Positions 34,303-45,667 of a stretch of 64,000 nt of DNA are shown here, one piece after another. The stretch's first letter is position 1. Each line of letters begins with the position of its first letter. The DNA is from Taxillus chinensis (Eukaryota; Streptophyta; Magnoliopsida; Santalales; Loranthaceae): positions 54,183,427-54,247,426 of the forward strand of contig CM042089.1 of the NCBI GenBank assembly GCA_023512835.1, given 5' to 3'. Made by a program: the position numbers and the translations under genes. Below the pieces are notes generated by a model that had not been told where the DNA came from, ran no database searches, and saw nothing but the letters and a program-made list of their open reading frames with translations.

Positions 34303-34465
34303 CTCGTCTTTAGGGAGGTGAGAAGTTAGTCATTGGTATGGTTGGGCAAGGACTCTTGGCCAAGTAGTTAGCGGGAGTCCGAGGGCACAGCTCCTCAGCG
34401 GGGGTCTCGCTGCCTAGTCAGCGAGTAGAGGTCAAAGGGAGTGGCCAGGACTAAAGAGGAGTGTG
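34303..34465. other. Unassigned 163 bp
   Basis: No match noticed to other sequence in the window. It lies between the end of LTR D and a decayed integrase. Confidence 0.4.
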
Positions 34466-35593
34466 GCAGTGTTTGTTTCGAGATACCTTACTTGTCAGCA
34501 AGTAAAGGCTGAGTACCAATGACTAGCCGGGATGTTGCATCCATTACTTGTGGTGCAGTGGAAGTGTGACCATATCACGATAAACTTTGTAACTAGGCTT
34601 CCACCTACTTCGGGAGAAAAGAATATGATTTGAGCCTTTATGGACCGTTTAACCAAATCGGCACATTTCTTGGCAATCAAGGAGAAAGGGAACATTAGTA
34701 ACCTTAGTCAGCTTTATATTGAGAAGATTGTAAGATTGCATGGTGTGCCTATGTCTATTGTATCCGACCGTGATGCCCATTTTACTTCCTGATTTTGGAA
34801 GGGTTTGCAGGAGGCTTTGGGCACTGAGTTGAGCTTGAGTATAGCCTTTCAACCTGAGACTGATGGGCAATTAGAGAGAACTATCCAGACTTTGGAGGAC
34901 ATTCTTAGAGCTTGTGTGATGGACTTTGGAGGTTCGTGGGCAACTCACCTTCCATTGGTGGAGTTTGCCTAAAATAACAGTTATCAAGCTTCCATTGGGA
35001 TGGCTCCATATAAGGCTTTGTATGGTAGACCTTGTCGGTCACCCCTGTGTTGGGCTGAGGTTGGTGAGACAACATTATTGGGACCATAGTTGGTACATAA
35101 TGCCACAGAGAAAGTCCGAGTCATTCGGTAGCGGTTGCTCATAGCTCAGATTAGGCAGAAATCTTATGCTGATAGGAGGAGACCATTGGAGTTTGAGGTG
35201 GGTGATCATGTGTTCCTTCGAGTTTCTCCCAGAAAAGGGCATAGGCAGTTTGGTAAGGGTTCCAAGCTGTCTCCGTGATACATTGGACCTTTTGAGATCT
35301 TGGAGAGAGTTGGTCCTGTAGCATATCGATTGGCGCTTCCATGTGTTTCATGTGTCCCAGTTGAGAAAATATTACCCTGACCCAGCACATGCAATAGTTT
35401 GTGGAGATTTGGATATCTCAGATGACATCTCTATCATGGAGACTCCTATTCGGGTCTTGGATAGGTGGGATAAGATCCTTCATGGGAAGACTATTCCTTT
35501 GTGGGCACGTCAAGGTGTTGAGGAGGAGACTTGGGAGTGAGAGTCTATGATGCGTAATCAGTTTCCAAAGTTGTTCGAGGGTGAACAGTCTTA
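34466..35593 (+). pseudogene. Decayed Tekay integrase and chromodomain
   Basis: Divergent from the D, F and G copies and full of stops. Recognisable blocks are [29 protein letters not shown] (second catalytic Asp), TDGQLERTIQTLEDILRAC (Glu), [37 protein letters not shown] and the tail EEETWE...MRNQFPKLFEGEQS. Two of the clear stops are CAG-to-TAG changes (35088 and 35129). About 60 bp are missing near 35340. This appears to be one of the oldest Tekay copies here. Confidence 0.85.
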
Positions 35594-35628
35594 AAGGAGG
35601 GGAGGAGGATGGTATGTTTTATCTTTCA

Positions 35629-36155
35629 TGTGCACTAGTTTCCGTCTGGGCCCATTTGGGGTGGGCTTAAACTAAACCAATGGTGAGAAATTTAGAGTCG
35701 CCACCAACTGTTTTTGGGGTACAGTTGGATACCCTCTACCTTGAGTAGTAAAAAATGTGGTGTACGTCATCAGAGAATGGTTCAGGAGTTGGTTACGTGT
35801 AGGGAAGGATTAGCTCCCCTATAGCGCCCTTTTTGTATCTATTTTCGGAGGTAGAGGTTTTCTATTTATTGTCACTGTCGTGATTGGGTTGAGTTTCCAA
35901 GGAAGTCTATGATTTTTATTTAGTTATTGATTTACTCTAAATTGCTAAAGGGAATCCTAAAAGTTTTGTTTTGCTTTTTGTTTGAAGTGAAAAATGAAAT
36001 CCTAAGGTTATGTTTGGTATTGTATTTGATTTTTTATTTTCAAAAAGTGTTTTCAAAAATTATATTCTAAAACTGTTTTCTATAAAACTTAGTACACATT
36101 TTTTTGTTCGGTGATGTTTTAAGAATTGATATTCACAGTTACCCGTGATGACGGT
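35629..36155 (-). repeat. Reversed Ogre/TAT-like LTR end
   Basis: The reverse complement carries the C-type LTR end: CCAACTGT...GGTGGCGACTC, TACCGA-like and CCTAAAAGTTTTG segments. It is truncated on the inner side by the copia LTR. Confidence 0.7.
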
Positions 36156-37084
36156 TGTTGGATCAAACCCAGAATTTGGATAATGCTGAAAAAGCCCTAT
36201 GTAATTTGATCTGAGACCTTTGTTGTTTCATCTTAAGTCATTGCAGAAGATATGACTTTCATCCGGATCTACACTCGTGTGAGCAAAGCTAAGGATGGGA
36301 TATATAATCCTGATCCAAGTGAGAATGAGTGTCATCAAACACTTGGTATATAACCAAGTCTTTGCCTCATACGAAATAAGGATCATTCGTGCGGACTAAG
36401 AATCTAAAAGCTACGGACTAAGAAATCTGCACTTAATACTTCAACGGACTAAGTCTAAAATATGCGGAGTAAGAATCTTAGTCTACAAAGTTGCACGGAG
36501 TAAGAGAATCAATGCAGAGTTAAAAAGATAAGTCTTCCACTCAACCGGACTAAAGTACAGAAGACACAGAGTAAGGAATCCGAGTCTTCCATACATGCGG
36601 AGTAAGGAAGTACTTCTACGGAATAAGGACTTAAGTCTTTATTAGATGCGGAGTAAGGAAACTAGATGCGGAGTAAGGAATCTAAACCACTCACTCATGT
36701 GGAGTAAGGATGTGCTGATACGGAGTAAGCCATCCGTTCCTTTAACTCATGCGGAGTAAGGAAACTAGATGCAGAGTAAGGAAGCGCAGATGCGGAGTAA
36801 GCACTCCGACCTTCTCTTTCATATGAAGTAAGGAAGCGCTTACACGGAATAAAGATTCCGGTACCAAATTGATACGGTGTAAGCATTCAGTATTACGGAG
36901 TAAGGAACCTTACACTGGATTCAAGAAGACGCTACTTCAGCTATCTCTTCATAATCAAAGTCATCAGCTCGCTGTTTCCCGATGTAAGACAAACTTGTTG
37001 AGAACCTAAAGCGTCTTACACGTGGATCATCCGGATATGTGGACACGGCTTTAACTGCACTTGGGAACTTACAAAGAATCTTAA
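36156..37084 (+). repeat. Copia-type LTR with CGGAGTAAG repeats
   Basis: Starts TGTTGGATCAAACCCAG. The same start recurs at 37085 (TGTTGGATCAAGCCTAG), which runs only 25 bp before the TRIM-like array. Given the SIRE-like pol fragment at 45668 it is probably that element's LTR, but the link is broken by F, and no clean CA end is seen before 37085. Confidence 0.55.
36390..36905 (+). repeat. Degenerate CGGAGTAAG repeat array
   Basis: About 20 copies of GCGGAGTAAGGA-like words (also CGGACTAAG, CGGAATAAG) at irregular spacing of 15-45 bp, within the copia-type LTR. Confidence 0.8.
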
Positions 37085-37109
37085 TGTTGGATCAAGCCTA
37101 GAATTTGGA
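37085..37109 (+). repeat. Start of a second copia-type LTR copy
   Basis: TGTTGGATCAAGCCTAG followed by AATTTGGA, interrupted by the TRIM-like array. Confidence 0.6.
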
Positions 37110-37856
37110 TGTAACGACCCATGAGTGGGTGTTAGTCCCACATTGCTTGGTGAGGAGAACAAAGTCCGCCTTATAGGAGGGGACGGATACCTCACCTCAC
37201 AGGGACGCGTTTTGGGCGAGGCCCAAAGACAAAACCGTGCGGAGCAGGCCATGAGGGCGAGGCCCAAGACTGGTTAGCCAAAGCGGACAAAATTCTTGTG
37301 ACGGGTATGGGCTGGGCTATCTCGGATGGTATCAGAGCCAGACCCGGAGCGGTGTGCCATGGTCCCACGGGGACGTGGGCCTCCTAAGAGGGGTGGATTG
37401 TAACGACCCATGAGTGGGTGTTGGTCCCACATTGCTTGGTGAGGAGAACAAAGTCCGCCTTATAGGAGGGGACGGATACCTCACCTCACGGGACGCGTTG
37501 GGCGAGGCCCAAAGACAAAACCGTGCGGAGGCCAGAGGCGAGGCCCAACCGGTTAGCGCCAAACTCCCACTGGGACCGGATACGGACCCGGAGCGGTGTG
37601 CCAGGTCCCACGGGGACGGGGCCTCAAGAGGGGTGGATTGTACGACCCATGAGTGGGTGTTGGTCCCACATTGCTTGGTGAGGAGAACAAAGTCCGCCTT
37701 ATAGGAGGGGACGGATACCTCACCTCACAGGGACGCGTTTTGGGCGAGGCCCAAAGACAAAACCGTGCGGAGCAGGCCATGAGGGCGAGGCCCAAGACTG
37801 GTTAGCCAAAGTGGACAAAATTCTTGTGATGGGTATGGGCTGGGCTATCTCGGAGA
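37110..37856 (+). mobile_element. TRIM-like element 1, three LTRs in tandem
   Basis: LTR copies of about 217 bp start TGTAACGACCCATGAG (37110, 37399 and 37639). They are separated by about 70-bp interiors that begin TGGTATCAGAGCC (tRNA-Met-type primer site, 37327) and end GAGGGGTGGAT (polypurine-like). The size and layout fit terminal-repeat retrotransposons in miniature. The extra LTR suggests unequal recombination. The middle unit has many small deletions. The last LTR abuts Tekay element F after only GA. Confidence 0.75.
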
Positions 37857-38421
37857 TGTAATGACCCGTGTGTAAACTGTGTGTAAGAAGTTAACCACAA
37901 ACACCTTGGAGGTTAGTGCACTAGTTTGAGGTAAGAGATGAGCCCAAGAGGGGACTTTTGGGAGGTGCAGGTGACAAGTGGTAACGTACCTTTATGCCCT
38001 AGGAAGATGCTATGCATATACAGGCGCTTTTAGGCTGTTTTGCCAGGTTTTGGAGAGCTATTTTGACCTAGTAGATGGCCTCAAACAATTGGCGTGCAAG
38101 AACAAAAGTTTCTTAGAATGAGGTCCTCTATCTACCACAGAAATTTTAGAGCATTTGGTGCTGCACGTGAATTCACCCATTTCACGTGCAAGCATATTTT
38201 TGCTTCTTAGGCCTCCACAAGATGCAAGGAGGCTTGTGGTGAAGTTTGAGTGCATTTGGAGCTGCACGCGCAATTGGGGAATTGGCGTGCAAATTGGCGT
38301 GCAGGCATGTTTTTGCATGGTTACCTTGGTTTTGTCATTCTAATCATCTTTTCTCAAAGGACCATGTTGGAATTGTGAATATTTTGGTGTGTATGGATGT
38401 GCGAAGGTCATAGCTTGTTCC

Positions 38422-38498
38422 ATCAAAACTACGTCGTTTTGATGCTGGGATTCACTTAATCAAAACTATGTCATTTTGATGTTGTGTTGTCTATATAA
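38422..38498 (+). promoter_or_regulatory. Two ACGT dyads plus TATA box in F 5' LTR
   Basis: Dyads at 38422-38443 and 38459-38480, then TATATAA at 38492-38498. Confidence 0.65.
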
Positions 38499-39005
38499 GG
38501 AGGAGAAGCCCCTCTGTTTTAGGGTTAGGGTTTGTTGCTCCACCAGCTGTCGCAGAGAGAGAGAGAGAGGGAAGGAGAGCTTCTGGTGGCTGCCGGAGCG
38601 TCTTGCGTGGGTGGTCGGAGTCTTGCGTGGAAGCGGGAGCAGGAGAACACACAAGGTAGGGGTTCTGTTCTTCCTAAATCCTCCTCTGTCCTAGGGTTCT
38701 AGGGCAGATTATGGAGTTAAACCTGTTTATATATATATGTAATCTATATAGGTGTGATCTCCTATATGGATGTTGGCCTTCAATGGCGATTTTGGTGTGT
38801 TTCTGGTGTTCGTGTGATGCATGAAAAGTGTTCGATAAAATGCCTGTGTGACATGCCTGCTACATGTTTGAGAAAATGCCTGTGCGGCTGGGTTCATGAG
38901 CCTGTGAATTTATGTACACCAATTGTTTGGTTTTATACCTATGAGGCTTTTCATGCTAAGTGTCTGATGTTATGTCTGTGTGACTAAGTGTGGCTATGTG
39001 TGCTG

Positions 39006-39152
39006 TGTTCTTGGAACCCGGTGGCTGTGGAAGCCCGGGACTGTTCTTGGGACCCGGTGGCTGTGGAAGCCCGGGACTGTTCTTGGAACTCGATGGCTGT
39101 GGAAGCCCGGGACTGTTCTTGGAACCCAGTGGCTGTGGAAGCCCGGGAGTGT
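39006..39152 (+). repeat. 36-bp tandem repeat in F LTR
   Basis: Four copies of a unit containing CCCGGTGGCTGTGGAAGCCC. Each is a potential GGGCTTCC hairpin. The GC-rich unit is single copy in G and absent from A. Confidence 0.85.
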
Positions 39153-39656
39153 TTATGTACCAGCCTGTGTATGATTGTATTTGCCTGCTATAGCCTGTAA
39201 TTATATCTGGTGGAATAATTGTATCACGACACAGCACTTGTACACAAGGCATGTAGATATTAGGTGCATGGGATGGGTTGGGGAGACATGATCCCTACTG
39301 AGCTGTGGTTGCTCACCCCTCCTACCATGTTGTTTTCTTTACAGGAACCTACAGGCGTTAGGTGGGAACACCAAGGTGGAAGTCCTGCTTGTTGGCTTGC
39401 TTATTATTATTCGAGTTATACTGCTTTTCTTTATGTAAGCTTTGTAACCCCAGTGGGGAGATATTGTAATGTGGAGTTCAATGTAATAAAAGTATGTTTT
39501 GGACGTATTTGCTATGTTTGGACTCAATAAATATAAGATTGTTCTCTTAATATAAAGTGTGAGGTGTATGTTGTATTCTAACCCCTCTATCCAACTTGGG
39601 TAAAGGGAGGGTCACGTTCCGGTCTCCTCGGGTTGGAAATCCGGGGCGTGACAATA

Positions 39657-39668
39657 TGGTATCAGAGC
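39657..39668 (+). other. Primer binding site of F (tRNA-iMet)
   Basis: TGGTATCAGAGC, 3 bp after the LTR. Confidence 0.9.
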
Positions 39669-40085
39669 ATGGTCTAGTTGGCCTAGGGTAGTGGGCGGAT
39701 CTGGTTATCCTGAGTCCTTTGGAGGAACCAGGAGGGACGTGCCTGATCAACACGGTCCTCTTGGAGCCTCTAAGGTGTATTTGGGGTAGTCCAGACCTGA
39801 GGTAGGATTTGCATGCATTGGCATTAGGGCACTAGTTGCATTTGTTGTCATGTGTGAAGGATGTGAATAACATGATTATGTGTGAACCGTGCAACTCGAA
39901 TATTCTTGGAATGCCTTGGGTATGACTACAATGTGGACTGTGTTTGTGTGCGATATTGATTGATGCAATGGTTAAAATGTGTGTGATGCCATGTACTGCT
40001 TGACTTGATAATGGGGTAGAGGTAGTCAACTTGTTAGTAGTCGAACGCGTTCTGACGTTTGTGCTTCTTACTTCATGTAGTAAGA

Positions 40086-41270
40086 ATGCCACCGAGGAGA
40101 GTGACGCGTGCGTCCGGGGTAGTGGCGATGAGTCATCCGCCCATGAGGGCCCGGGTGCGGGACAGTCCGTTGGAGGACATGCACCGTTCCTGGCGCAGCC
40201 GCGAGAAGGCATCCGGTTGGAAGTCCAAGAGCCGAGGGAGGGTATCCAAGCAAGAAGTCCGGGAGGAGGTGCGCCGTGAGATGGCGGCACAACGGGTGGT
40301 GCCACCCCCACCGCCACCACCAGCGGGGAGCTACCCCGGGAGCGTGAGGGTTCTCCGCGTGGTATACCGACTCGTGCAGAAGATGATGTGGTGACACGGT
40401 TCCGAAAGGAACAACCTCCACGATTTAAAGGGGAGGAGGACCCAGTGTTAGCTGAGCACTGGCTGAGGCAAATCGAGCATGTGTTTTCCTTTCTCCTACC
40501 CCGGGAGGAGGATAAGGTGAGACTGGCCATTCGGCAGCTGGAAGGGGATGCTCTGGAGTGGTGGTTGAGTGTCGCGGGGAGCCGTACGGTGCAGTTCATG
40601 CTTTGGGAGGAGTTTCTACAGCTCTACCATGATGAGTTCTTCCCGGAATCTTTGAGATGGCAGAAGAGAGAGGAATTTGGCAGCCTGAAGCAAGGATCAA
40701 AGACGGTGCCCGAGTATGAGCGGGAGTTCCGGAGCTTGAGTAGGTTTGCCCCCGAGACAGTGGCAAAGGAGGACCTGAAGGCCCACAAGTTCACTCGGGT
40801 CTTAGGCCAGCCCTTGGCAGAGGGTGGCGATTCTACATTTGAGGACCTATGCTGAGGTTGTTGAGACAGCACGTATAGCTGAGAGGGAGCTAGAGGATGG
40901 GAGGCAAGTCCATTAGGGTCGCCAGTTGCAAGGTGGGTCTGAACGCGATTCGGGGTCCAAGAGGCCTAAGACTGAGGAGAGAGATAGCAGTCCCTTCCGC
41001 AGCAGGGGACAGACGATGAACCTAGGGAGGTCTAGCTTTGGCGGTGGCGCATGGGCGGTCCAGCAGGAGGTCTCCCCGGCGGTTGTCACCTGCGTGGGGA
41101 GCAAGGCCACTTGAGGAAGGAGTGTCCAAAGAGGGACTGGAAATGCCAAAGTTGTGGACGAGAGGGCCATCTGAGCCGGGTTTGCCGGAGTGGCAACAGG
41201 GGAGTTGGAGGCATGACATCCAGCACAAGGAGTGATGCCAGTTTCCGTGCACCAGAAGAGAGACCAGCTC
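40086..41270 (+). pseudogene. Gag of F, frameshifted
   Basis: Starts MPPRRVTRASG right after TAGTAAGA, the same context as in G. The first 100 codons shift frame more than once. The capsid-like domain is open at 40388-40855 (RFKGEEDPVLAEHWLRQIEH, DALEWWLSVAG, EYEREFRSLSRFAPE). A TAG stands near 40914 in place of CAG. Two CCHC knuckles (CRSGNRG preceded by CQSCGREGHLSRVC) lie about 41080-41200. The product would form particles and bind RNA, but as written the ORF is not translatable in full. Confidence 0.85.
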
Positions 41271-41399
41271 GTCAGTGGCCGGCTAGTCAAGCAGGATCGA
41301 ATCAGACCCGACCCCAGGGGAGGCCGGAGCGGCAGCAGACTGAAGCTGGAGGCAGCCTTGGCGGGAAGCGCCCAGTGAGTGAGCTGACCAGTGGCACGG

Positions 41400-42250
41400 G
41401 CCAAAGGAGGGTGTTTGCGCTGGAGGCGACGTACCCGGAGGTGGCTGAGCTACCACCCCCACCAGCTGAGGGTGGAGTAGGACCATCGGTGGTTATAGGT
41501 ACCCTTTTGATCTCCCGTTCATTAGCTTCTGTTCTTTTCGATACGGGTGCATCATGTTCGTTTGTTGCTGAGCTTGTGATAGATAGCTTGGGGTTAGCTT
41601 GTGTGGAGGCAGCGAAGCCTCTAGTTGTTGAGTCTCCAGTGGGGGGTATGATTGAAGTGTGGCGTGTTTGCCATGACTTTGTGTTAACCATAGGAGAGGT
41701 GGAGCTGAGTTTTGACTTGCATGTAATGCCTTTGAGGACGTTTGACCTGATCTTGGGTATGGATTGGCTTATGGCTTTCCAGGCCAAGATAGACTGTTAT
41801 CGGCGGCGGGTATCTTTCGTGACACCTGCAGGGACCTCTTGCACCCTGCAGGGGGAGTGGGACTGTGAGGCGAGTCGGGCCGGGCCAGTGTTGGACCAGT
41901 GGGGTGCCATTACCCACAGGTTGGCAGCCCTGACCTTTGCTGAGGAGGGGAAGGTGGAAAAGAGGGTGTGGCCCGCTGTTGTGGACCAATTTCAGGATGT
42001 TTTTCCTGAAGAGTTGAGGAGTTTGCCACCTAAGAGGAGTATGGAGTTCACCATTGAGTTGGTGCCGGGGACGGGTCCGATTTCCCAAGTAGAGTATCGT
42101 ATGGGGCCAGCTGAGTTGAGGGAGCTTCGAGAGGCAAATCGAGGAGTTGGTGGGCCAGGGGTATATCAGACCGAGTACCTCACCTTGGGGTGCTCCGGTG
42201 CTCTTTGCAAAGAAGGCAGATGGCACACTACACCTCTGCATAGATTATAG
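41400..42250 (+). pseudogene. Protease region of F
   Basis: Within the open frame 41051-42250. The aspartic protease motif LFDTGASCSFVAEL lies about 41535-41575, followed by FDLHVMPLRTFDLILGMDWL, the conserved second half of retropepsin-like domains. The frame then carries the RT connection (FTIELVPGTGPISQVEYRM) before shifting near 42130. Protease would cut the polyprotein. Confidence 0.85.
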
Positions 42251-43031
42251 GAAGCTGAATCTGGTGACTGTGAAGAACAAGTATCCGTTGCCTCGGATAG
42301 ATGACCTATTTGACCAGTTGAGCGGAGCCCAGTGGTTTTCCAAAATAGATTTACGGTCGGGGTATCAGTTGAGGGTTAGGGAGGAAGACATCCCTAAGAC
42401 GGCCTTTCGGTGCAGGTATGGGCACTACGAGTGGATAGTGATGCCTTTTGGGCTCACTAATGCGCCGGCAGTGTTTATGCATTTGATGAACCAAGTCTTT
42501 GCCCCAGACTTAGACTCGTTCGTGGTGGTGTTTATAGACGATATCTTGGTATATTCCAAGACCGAGAGGGAGCATGTGGAGCATTTGGCAACAGTGTTGC
42601 AAACCTTGAGGGATCAGCGGTTGTTTGCTAAGTTTAGCAAATGCGAGTTTTGGATGCAGGAGGTCCATTTCCTTGGCCACGTAGTATCCGCTAAAGGGGT
42701 TAGAGTGGACCCAGCCAAGATTGAGGCGGTATCATCATGGGAGAGGCCAACCAATGTTTTCGAGATTCGTAGCTTTCTTGGTTTGGCAGGCTATTATCGC
42801 CGTTTTGTAGAGGGGTTCTCCCGTTTGGTGGCTCCTATGATGGCGTTGACTAGGAAAGGAGTGAAATTTGAGTGGACGGACAAGTGCCAGCAGGCGTTTG
42901 AGACTCTCAAAACCCGTTTGACCACTGCACCTGTGTTGAGGTCGCTAGGGAGGATATTCCGTATGAGGTGTATTGTGATGCGTCCAGGGTTGGTTTGGGG
43001 TGTGTGCTTATGCAAGAGCACAATGTGGTAG
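42147..43031 (+). pseudogene. Reverse transcriptase of F
   Basis: RT fingers and palm: [56 protein letters not shown] and the active-site FIDD at 42531-42542. The thumb follows ([37 protein letters not shown]). It lacks one codon relative to [11 protein letters not shown] against [11 protein letters not shown], removing a conserved His. The frame is lost at about 42950 by a 1-bp deletion just before RNase H. Confidence 0.9.
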
Positions 43032-44866
43032 CTTATGGGTCAAGGCAGCTGAAGCCTCATGAGCAGAATTATCCTACTCATGATCTGGAGTTGGCGGCTG
43101 TCATCTTCGCCCTGAAGAGTTGGTAGCACTACCTCTTGGGGGAAAAGTTTATGGTGTTCTCAGATCACAAGAGCCTTCAGTACATCTTTACTCAGAAGGA
43201 CTTGAATTTGAGGCAAAGGAGGTGGGTGGAGTATTTGCAGACCTTTGACTTTACTCTTGCCTATACCCCGGGCAAGGGTAATGTTGTAGCTGACACGTTG
43301 AGCAGGAAAGGGAAAGCTGAGGTGGCTGTGAGAGAGTGGAAGCTGATGGAGTAGTTGGCGATGTTGCGGCTGCAGCCTGTTGTTCGTGATGGTGGGACAG
43401 TCCTGAGTCCTTTGGTGGTTGTGCCTGAGTTGTACCAGCGCGTTCGGGAGGAACACTGGGTGACATTGAGTGTGAGGTTCTCCGTGCCCGTATTGAGGCC
43501 GGGGAGCTATCCGAGGACCGGACGAGAGGGTCCTGAGCATGAGTTGTCGTTTCAGGGGCGGTTGGTAGTGGCTTCTTCCCTCAGGGATGAGGTGATGAGG
43601 GAGTTTCACCAGTCTAGAGTTGCTGTGCATCCAGGGGGTACGAAGATGTACCATGCGCTTCGGACACATTTTTGGTGGCCTGGGATGAAACGCGATGTGG
43701 CTGCCTTTGTTTCGCGGTGCCTCACGTGTCAGCAGGTGAAGGCAGAACATCAGCAGCCGGCGGGCATGTTATAGCCATTGCCCATAGCGGAGTGGAAGTG
43801 GGACCACATCGCGATGGACTTTGTGACTGGTCTTCCACCCACCACTGGGAGAAAGGATATGATTTGGGTGATTGTGGATCGACTCACAAAGTCAGCCCAT
43901 TTCCTTGCTGTTCGCGAGCGGGACTCCATTGGGACCTTGAGTCGGCTCTACATGAACGAGATTGTGAGAGCGCATGGAGTACCATCATCGGTTGTCTCTG
44001 ACCGGGATTCGAGGTTCACTTCCCGTTTTTGGGCAGGTTTGTAGGAGGCTATGGGGACCAAGCTTCACCTGAGTACAGCCTTTCACCCTGAGACTGACGG
44101 TCAGACTGAGAGGACGAATCAGACCATGGAGGACATGTTGAGGGCTTGTGTGCTAGATTTTGGGGGATCGTGGGCAACTCACCTTCCTTTGGTGGAGTTT
44201 GCCTACAATAACAGTTATCAGGCATCCATTAGAATGGCCCCTTTTGAAGCATTGTATGGGAGGCCGTGCCGCTCACCCTTGTGTTGGACTGAGGTAGGAG
44301 AGGCAGCTCTCTTGGGGCCACAGTTGGTTCAAGAGGCTACTGAGAAGGTCAAGTTGATTCATCAGCGTTTGTTATCAGCTCAGAGTCGGCAGAAATCTTA
44401 TGCGGATCAGCGACGGCGACCTTTGGAGTTTTCTGTTGGTGATCATGTGTTCCTTCGTGTCTCTCCACGTCGTGGACATCGACCGTTTGGGCGAGGTTCC
44501 AAGCTATCTCCGCGGTTTATTGGTCCTTTTGAGATTCTGGATTGTGTGGGGCCTGTGACCTACCGGTTAACGTTACCACCGCGGCTGAGTCGAGTGCACA
44601 ACGTGTTTCACGTGTCCCAGTTGCGGAAGTATCACCCTGACCCCACTCATGTGATCGATTGGGGGACATTAGACATTGAGGATGACATGTCCGTTGTTGA
44701 GGCCCCTATCCGTATCCTCGATCGGCGAGAGAAGCTTTTGCGTGGTCGTGCTATTCCTTTGGTTCACGTGCTGTGGCAGCACCGTGGCATTGAGGAGGAG
44801 ACATGGGAACGTGAGTCCGTGATGCGTGAGCAGCACCCAGACTTGTTCGAGGACGAACAATCTTAA
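42951..44866 (+). pseudogene. RNase H, integrase and chromodomain of F
   Basis: A single frame broken by TAG at about 43124, 43352, 43772 and 44042, all where CAG is expected from other copies or context. RNase H residues are present ([26 protein letters not shown]). The integrase zinc domain ([19 protein letters not shown]) and DDE core ([29 protein letters not shown]) are complete. The C-terminus has the GPY/F-like FIGPFEI and the chromodomain tail [26 protein letters not shown]. The 44051-44866 stretch is fully open. Confidence 0.9.
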
Positions 44867-45206
44867 GCATGGGAGGTGGCTATTGGCCAGTGGCTGTTGG
44901 CCAAGGGATAATGATGTGTTTTCTTGTATTAGTTGTATACGATTTGGTGTATTTGTATTGTCTTTTAGACATGTGTTCTTATTTGTGATGTGTATTTGTG
45001 ACATGCGGATATGTGTTATATGCATTATTGTGATGCATGTGTTGTTATGGATTATGGTGGTACCTTGTGATGTGCTGTTATGTGTTGTGTGCGGTGTATG
45101 ACCCATTTGGGTGTTGGGGCTTGCCGGGTGGCAAATGGGTAGCTTGTGTTTGTTTTCCTCGTATGTCATTTCTTTTCGATGACGAAAAGTCTTAAGGGGG
45201 AGAGGA

Positions 45207-45667
45207 TGTAATGACCCGTGTGTAAACTGTGTGTAAGAAGTTAACCACAAACACCTTGGAGGTTAGTGCACTAGTTTGAGGTAAGAGATGAGCCCAAGAG
45301 GGGACTTTTGGGAGGTGCAGGTGACAAGTGGTAACGTATCTTTATGCCCTAGGAAGATGCTATGCATATACAGGCGCTTTTAGACTGTTTTGCCAGGTTT
45401 TGGAGAGCTATTTTGACCTAGTAGATGGCCTCAAACAATTGGCGTGCAAGAACAAAAGTTTCTTAGAATGAGGTCATCTATTTACCACAGAAATTTCAGA
45501 GCATTTGGAGCTGCACGTGAATTCACCCATTTCACGTGCAAGCATATTTTTGCTTCTTAGGCCTCCACAAGATGCAAGGAGGCTTGTGGTGAAGTTTGAG
45601 TGCATTTGGAGCTGCACGCCAATTGGGGAATTGGCGTGCAAATTGGCGTGCAAATTGGCGTCCAAAT
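45207..45667 (+). repeat. Truncated 3' LTR of F
   Basis: About 460 bp of the LTR start, preceded by the tract TCTTAAGGGGGAGAGGA. It ends within a run of GGCGTGCAAATT repeats, where copia integrase sequence begins. Confidence 0.9.

Larger units (their letters stand above)
37857..39653 (+). repeat. 5' LTR of F (1797 bp)
   Basis: TGTAATGACCCGTG...GGGGCGTGACA. U3 holds the G-box block (about 37998-38320). Then come two ACGT dyads (38422, 38459), TATATAA (38492), a GA run, donor-like AGGTAGGGG (38656), a hairpin (38743-38770), a four-copy 36-bp repeat and an acceptor-like site ending 39344. Confidence 0.92.
37857..45667 (+). mobile_element. Element F: Tekay chromovirus, 3'-truncated
   Basis: 5' LTR 37857-39653, tRNA-iMet primer site, leader, gag, pol, chromodomain, polypurine tract 45191-45206 and a 3' LTR cut off after about 460 bp by copia sequence. 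The two LTR starts differ at about six of 460 positions, so insertion was fairly recent. The coding region has frameshifts and several TAG stops. Confidence 0.93.

Noticed and set aside
36390..36905. Possible CRISPR-like repeat array
   Set aside because: Repeats are short, degenerate and irregularly spaced within a plant LTR; no cas genes and the context is eukaryotic.
37414..37704. 96-codon ORF in the TRIM array, and its minus-strand counterparts
   Set aside because: Repeats with the LTR units on both strands; TRIM elements are non-coding.
39832..40599. 255-codon minus-strand ORF opposite F gag
   Set aside because: Exact antisense of the Gag start and leader; a similar antisense ORF opposite G (50023-50775) reflects GC-rich codons.
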